Shown: positions 58,838 through 64,000 of the stretch, one piece after another
Layout of the letters: every line of letters begins with the position of its first letter
Position numbering within the stretch: position 1 is the stretch's first letter
Source of the DNA: Prosapia bicincta
Taxonomy: Eukaryota; Arthropoda; Insecta; Hemiptera; Cercopidae
Direction of reading: 5' to 3'
NCBI GenBank assembly: GCA_036971475.1
Contig: JBAIZL010000008.1
Span: 9,048,263 to 9,112,262, forward strand
Length of the DNA: 64,000 nucleotides
Notes under the pieces: generated by a model
Databases searched by the model: none
What the model saw: only the letters and a program-made list of their open reading frames with translations
What the model was told of the DNA's origin: nothing
Position numbers and translations under genes: made by a program

Positions 58838-61800
58838 TTCATTTCTCATCCTTGCAACCACAATGTGCCACAGCAAAGCGTGCGCGGATGCAGTTAGTGT
58901 TTACATATATTTAATTACTTTTCCATTATACTCATTTATAATTTTATAATACCAAACTCTGAGCTAAAAAGGTGGAATCAGTTCCATAAACATTTCTCAT
59001 CCTTGCAACCACAATGTGCCACAGCAAAGCGTGCGCGGATACAGTCAGTGTTTACATATATTTAACTTTTCCATTATACTCATTCATAATTTTATAATTC
59101 CAAACTCGGAGCTAAAAAGGTGGAATCAGTTCCATAAACATTTCTCATCCTTGCAACCACAATGTGCCACAGCAAAGCGTGTGCGGATACAGTCAGCGTT
59201 TACATATATTTAACTTTTCCATTATACTCATTCATAATTTTATAATACCAAACTCGGAGCTAAAAAGGTGGAATCAGTTCCATAAACATTTCTCATCCTT
59301 GCAACCACAATGTGCCACAGCAAAGCGTGCGCGGATGCAGTTAGTGTTTACATATATTTAATTACTTTTCCATTATACTCATTTATAATTTTATAATACC
59401 AAACTCTGAGCTAAAAAGGTGGAATCAGTTCCATAAACATTTCTCATCCTTGCAACCACAATGTGCCACAGCAAAGCGTGCGCGGATACAGTCAGTGTTT
59501 ACATATATTTAACTTTTCCATTATACTCATTCATAATTTTATAATACCAAACTCGGAGCTAAAAAGGTGGAATCAGTTCCATAAACATTTCTCATCCTTG
59601 CAACCACAATGTGCCACAGCAAAGCGTGTGGGGATACAGTCAGCGTTTACATATATTTAACTTTTCCATTATACTCATTCATAATTTTATAATACCAAAC
59701 TCTGAGCTAAAAAGGTGGAATCAGTTCCATAAACATTTCTCATCCTTGCAACCACAATGTGCCACAGCAAAGCGTGCGCGGATGCAGTTAGTGTTTACAT
59801 ATATTTAACTTTTCCATTATACTCATTTATAATTTTATAATACCAAACTCTGAGCTAAAAAGGTGGAATCAGTTCCATAAACATTTCTCATCCTTGCAAC
59901 CACAATGTGCCACAGCAAAGCGTGCGCGGATACAGTCAGTGTTTACATATATTTAACTTTTCCATTATACTCATTTATAATTTTATAATACCAAACTCGG
60001 AGCTAAAAAGGTGGAATCAGTTCCATAAACTTTTCTCATCCTTGCAACCACAATGTGCCACAGCAAAGCGTGTGGGGATACAGTTAGTGTTTACATATAT
60101 TTAATTACTTTTCCATTATACTCATTCATAATTTTATAATACCAAACTCGGAGCTAAAAAGGTGGAATCAGTTCCATAAACATTTCTCATCCTTGCAACC
60201 ACAATGTGCCACAGCAAAGCGTTTGGGGATACAGTTAGTGTTTACATATATTTAATTACTTTTCCATTATACTCATTCATAATTTTATAATACCAAACTC
60301 GGAGCTAAAAAGGTGGAATCAGATCCATAAACATTTCTCATCCTTGCAACCACAATGTGCCACAGCAAAGGGTGTGCGGATACAGTTAGTGTTTACATAT
60401 ATTTAACTTTTCCATTATACTCATTCATAATTTTATAATACCAAACTCTGAGCTAAAAAGGTGGAATCAGTTCCATAAACATTTCTCATCCTTGCAACCA
60501 CAATGTGCCACAGCAAAGCGTGTGGGGATACAGTTAGTGTTTACATATATTTAATTACTTTTCCATTATACTCATTTATAATTTTATAATACCAAACTCG
60601 GAGCTAAAAAGGTGGAATCAGTTCCATAAACATTTCTCATCCTTGCAACCACAATGTGCCACAGCAAAACGTGTGCGGATACATTTAGTGTTTACATATA
60701 TTTAACTTTTCCATTATACTCATTTATAATTTTATAATACCAAACTCGGAGCTAAAAAGGTGGAATCAGTTCCATAAACATTTCTCATCCTTGCAACCAC
60801 AATGTGCCACAGCAAAGCGTGTGGGGATACAGTTAGTGTTTACATATATTTAATTACTTTTCCATTATACTCATTTATAATTTTATAATACCAAACTCGG
60901 AGCTAAAAAGGTGGAATCAGTTCCATAAACATTTCTCATCCTTGCAACCACAATGTGCCACAGCAAAGCGTGTGCGGATACAGTTAGTGTTTACATATAT
61001 TTAACTTTTCCATTATACTCATTCATAATTTTATAATACCAAACTCGGAGCTAAAAAGGTGGAATCAGTTCCATAAACATTTCTCATCCTTGCAACCACA
61101 ATGTGCCACAGCAAAGCGTGTGCGGATACAGTCAGCGTTTACATATATTTAACTTTTCCATTATACTCATTCATAATTTTATAATACCAAACTCGGAGCT
61201 AAAAAGGTGGAATCAGTTCCATAAACATTTCTCATCCTTGCAACCACAATGTGCCACAGCAAAGCGTGTGGGGATACAGTTAGTGTTTACATATATTTAA
61301 TTACTTTTCCATTATACTCATTCATAATTTTATAATACCAAACTCGGAGCTAAAAAGGTGGAATCAGTTCCATAAACATTTCTCATCCTTGCAACCACAA
61401 TGTGCCACAGCAAAGCGTGTGCGGATACAGTCAGCGTTTACATATATTTAACTTTTCCATTATACTCATTCATAATTTTATAATACCAAACTCGGAGCTA
61501 AAAAGGTGGAATCAGTTCCATAAACATTTCTCATCCTTGCAACCACAATGTGCCACAGCAAAGCGTGCGCGGATACAGTCAGTGTTTACATATATTTAAC
61601 TTTTCCATTATACTCATTCATAATTTTATAATACCAAACTCGGAGCTAAAAAGGTGGAATCAGTCCCATAAACATTTCTCATCCTTGCAACCACAATGTG
61701 CCACAGCAAAGCGTGCGCGGATACAGTCAGTGTTTACATATATTTAACTTTTCCATTATACTCATTCATAATTTTATAATACCAAACTCGGAGCTAAAAA

Positions 61801-64000
61801 GGTGGAATCAGTTCCATAAACATTTCTCATCCTTGCAACCACAATGTGCCACAGCAAAGCGTGCGCGGATACAGTCAGTGTTTACATATATTTAACTTTT
61901 CCATTATACTCATTCATAATTTTATAATACCAAACTCGGAGCTAAAAAGGTGGAATCAGTTCCATAAACATTTCTCATCCTTGCAACCACAATGTGCCAC
62001 AGCAAAGCGTGCGCGGATACAGTCAGTGTTTACATATATTTAACTTTTCCATTATACTCATTCATAATTTTATAATACCAAACTCGGAGCTAAAAAGGTG
62101 GAATCAGTTCCATAAACATTTCTCATCCTTGCAACCACAATGTGCCACAGCAAAGCGTGCGCGGATACAGTCAGTGTTTACATATATTTAACTTTTCCAT
62201 TATACTCATTCATAATTTTATAATACCAAACTCGGAGCTAAAAAGGTGGAATCAGTTCCATAAACATTTCTCATCCTTGCAACCACAATGTGCCACAGCA
62301 AAGCGTGTGCGGGTACAGTTAGTGTTTACATATATTTAACTTTTCCATTATACTCATTCATAATTTTATAATACCAAACTCGGAGCTAAAAAGGTGGAAT
62401 CAGTTCCATAAACATTTCTCATCCTTGCAACCACAATGTGCCACAGCAAAGCGTGTGCGGATACAGTCAGCGTTTACATATATTTAACTTTTCCATTATA
62501 CTCATTCATAATTTTATAATACCAAACTCGGAGCTAAAAAGGTGGAATCAGTTCCATAAACATTTCTCATCCTTGCAACCACAATGTGCCACAGCAAAGC
62601 GTGTGCGGATACAGTCAGCGTTTACATATATTTAACTTTTCCATTATACTCATTTATAATTTTATAATACCAAACTCTGAGCTAAAAAGGTGGAATCAGT
62701 TCCATAAACATTTCTCATCCTTGCAACCACAATGTGCCACAGCAAAGCGTGCGCGGATACAGTCAGTGTTTACATATATTTAACTTTTCCATTATACTCA
62801 TTCATAATTTTATAATACCAAACTCGGAGCTAAAAAGGTGGAATCAGTTCCATAAACATTTCTCATCCTTGCAACCACAATGTGCCACAGCAAAGCGTGT
62901 GGGGATACAGTTAGTGTTTACATATATTTAATTACTTTTCCATTATACTCATTTATAATTTTATAATACCAAACTCGGAGCTAAAAAGGTGGAATCAGTT
63001 CCATAAACATTTCTCATCCTTGCAACCACAATGTGCCACAGCAAAGCGTGTGCGGATACAGTTAGTGTTTACATATATTTAACTTTTCCATTATACTCAT
63101 TCATAATTTTATAATACCAAACTCGGAGCTAAAAAGGTGGAATCAGTTCCATAAACATTTCTCATCCTTGCAACCACAATGTGCCACAGCAAAGCGTGTG
63201 CGGATACAGTCAGCGTTTACATATATTTAACTTTTCCATTATACTCATTCATAATTTTATAATACCAAACTCGGAGCTAAAAAGGTGGAATCAGTTCCAT
63301 AAACATTTCTCATCCTTGCAACCACAATGTGCCACAGCAAAGCGTGTGCGGATACAGTTAGTGTTTACATATATTTAACTTTTCCATTATACTTATTCAT
63401 AATTTTATAATACCAAACTCGGAGCTAAAAAGGTGGAATCAGTTCCATAAACATTTCTCATCCTTGCAACCACAATGTGCCACAGCAAAGCGTGTGGGGA
63501 TACAGTTAGTGTTTGCATATATTTAACTTTTCCATTATACTCATTCATAATTTTATAATACCAAACTCGGAGCTAAAAAGGTGGAATCAGTTCCATAAAC
63601 ATTTCTCATCCTTGCAACCACAATGTGCCACAGCAAAGCGTGTGCGGATACAGTTAGTGTTTACATATATTTAACTTTTCCATTATACTCATTTATAATT
63701 TTATAATAGCAAACTCGGAGCTAAAAAGGTGGAATCAGTTCCATAAACATTTCTCATCCTTGCAACCACAATGTGCCACAGCAAAGCGTGTGCGGATACA
63801 GTCAGCGTTTACATATATTTAACTTTTCCATTATACTCATTTATAATTTTATAATACCAAACTCTGAGCTAAAAAGGTGGAATCAGTTCCATAAACATTT
63901 CTCATCCTTGCAACCACAATGTGCCACAGCAAAGCGTGTGCGGATACAGTCAGCGTTTACATATATTTAACTTTTCCATTATACTCATTTATAATTTTAT
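58838..64000. repeat. 148/151-bp satellite array, about 35 copies, runs off the window end
   Basis: The unit includes TTCTCATCCTTGCAACCACA, ATGTGCCACAGCAAAGCGTG, TTTACATATATTTAACTTTT, CCATTATACTCATTCATAAT, TTTATAATACCAAACTCGGA and GCTAAAAAGGTGGAATCAG. Most units are 148 bp; at least eight carry TTAATTACTTTT in place of TTAACTTTT and are 151 bp. Variable sites are GTGTGCGG/GTGCGCGG/GTGTGGGG, CAGTCAGCG/CAGTCAGTG/CAGTTAGTG, TTTATAATT/TTCATAATT and CTCGGAGC/CTCTGAGC. Open frames of 65 codons repeat once per unit and overlap the next unit, because 148 is not a multiple of 3. They are not genes. Confidence 0.97.

Noticed and set aside
59016..63970. Array of identical small genes of 65 codons
   Set aside because: The frames overlap between units because 148 is not a multiple of 3, start at GTG, and are explained by where stops fall in the satellite.

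Overview
This window looks like non-coding nuclear DNA from an AT-rich animal genome, probably an arthropod and most likely an insect. The guess rests on the base composition, many dinucleotide microsatellites, a decayed non-LTR retrotransposon, a decayed pogo/Tigger-like transposon, hAT-like ends and a dispersed MITE-like family. I cannot name the species from sequence alone. I found no intact protein-coding gene, no rRNA or tRNA gene, no CRISPR array and nothing that looks prokaryotic. Most open frames of 60-100 codons are isolated chance frames. The longest ones (up to about 650 codons) lie inside tandem repeats, where a stop-free unit produces open frames automatically.

The layout is dominated by tandem arrays separated by AT-rich sequence with transposon debris. 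The main arrays are: a 128-bp higher-order repeat (6240-7262); about 40 copies of an 86-bp satellite (9257-12691); a degenerate 20-bp minisatellite (15495-16440); about 33 copies of a 33-bp unit (18541-19634); 8 copies of a 43-bp unit (22184-22527); a 109/107-bp dimer repeat (27932-28335); a mixed 63/50-bp minisatellite (33180-35005); 3 copies of 97 bp (40053-40343); about 66 copies of a 32-bp unit (46898-49023); about 4 copies of 69 bp (54228-54511); and a 148/151-bp satellite that fills 58838-64000 and runs off the end.

A dispersed family of about 400 bp (here called family M) occurs about ten times in both orientations: 541-900, 16649-16960, 19683-19866 with 20335-20430, 21791-22180, 29590-29990, 31790-32168, 37721-38172, 42455-42778, 44553-44665, and 49455-49920. 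Several copies directly adjoin a tandem array or microsatellite. Other mobile-element traces are foldback elements (23129-23286, 26140-26588, 32752-32850, 52398-52562, 57140-57288), three of which carry or adjoin the same GAAACGCGT motif; hAT-like ends (2081-3044, 31358-31437); a pogo-like element with a broken transposase remnant (53322-54075); a lone pogo-like end (38957-39019); and a LINE reverse-transcriptase remnant (36322-36869).

A segment of about 1 kb is present twice in inverted orientation (42843-43850 and 55784-56850). Both copies carry the same reading frame of about 45 codons ending at a splice-donor-like site. This is the least explained structure in the window. There are no genes here to work together: the biology is repeat biology, meaning satellite turnover, transposon decay and possibly heterochromatin.
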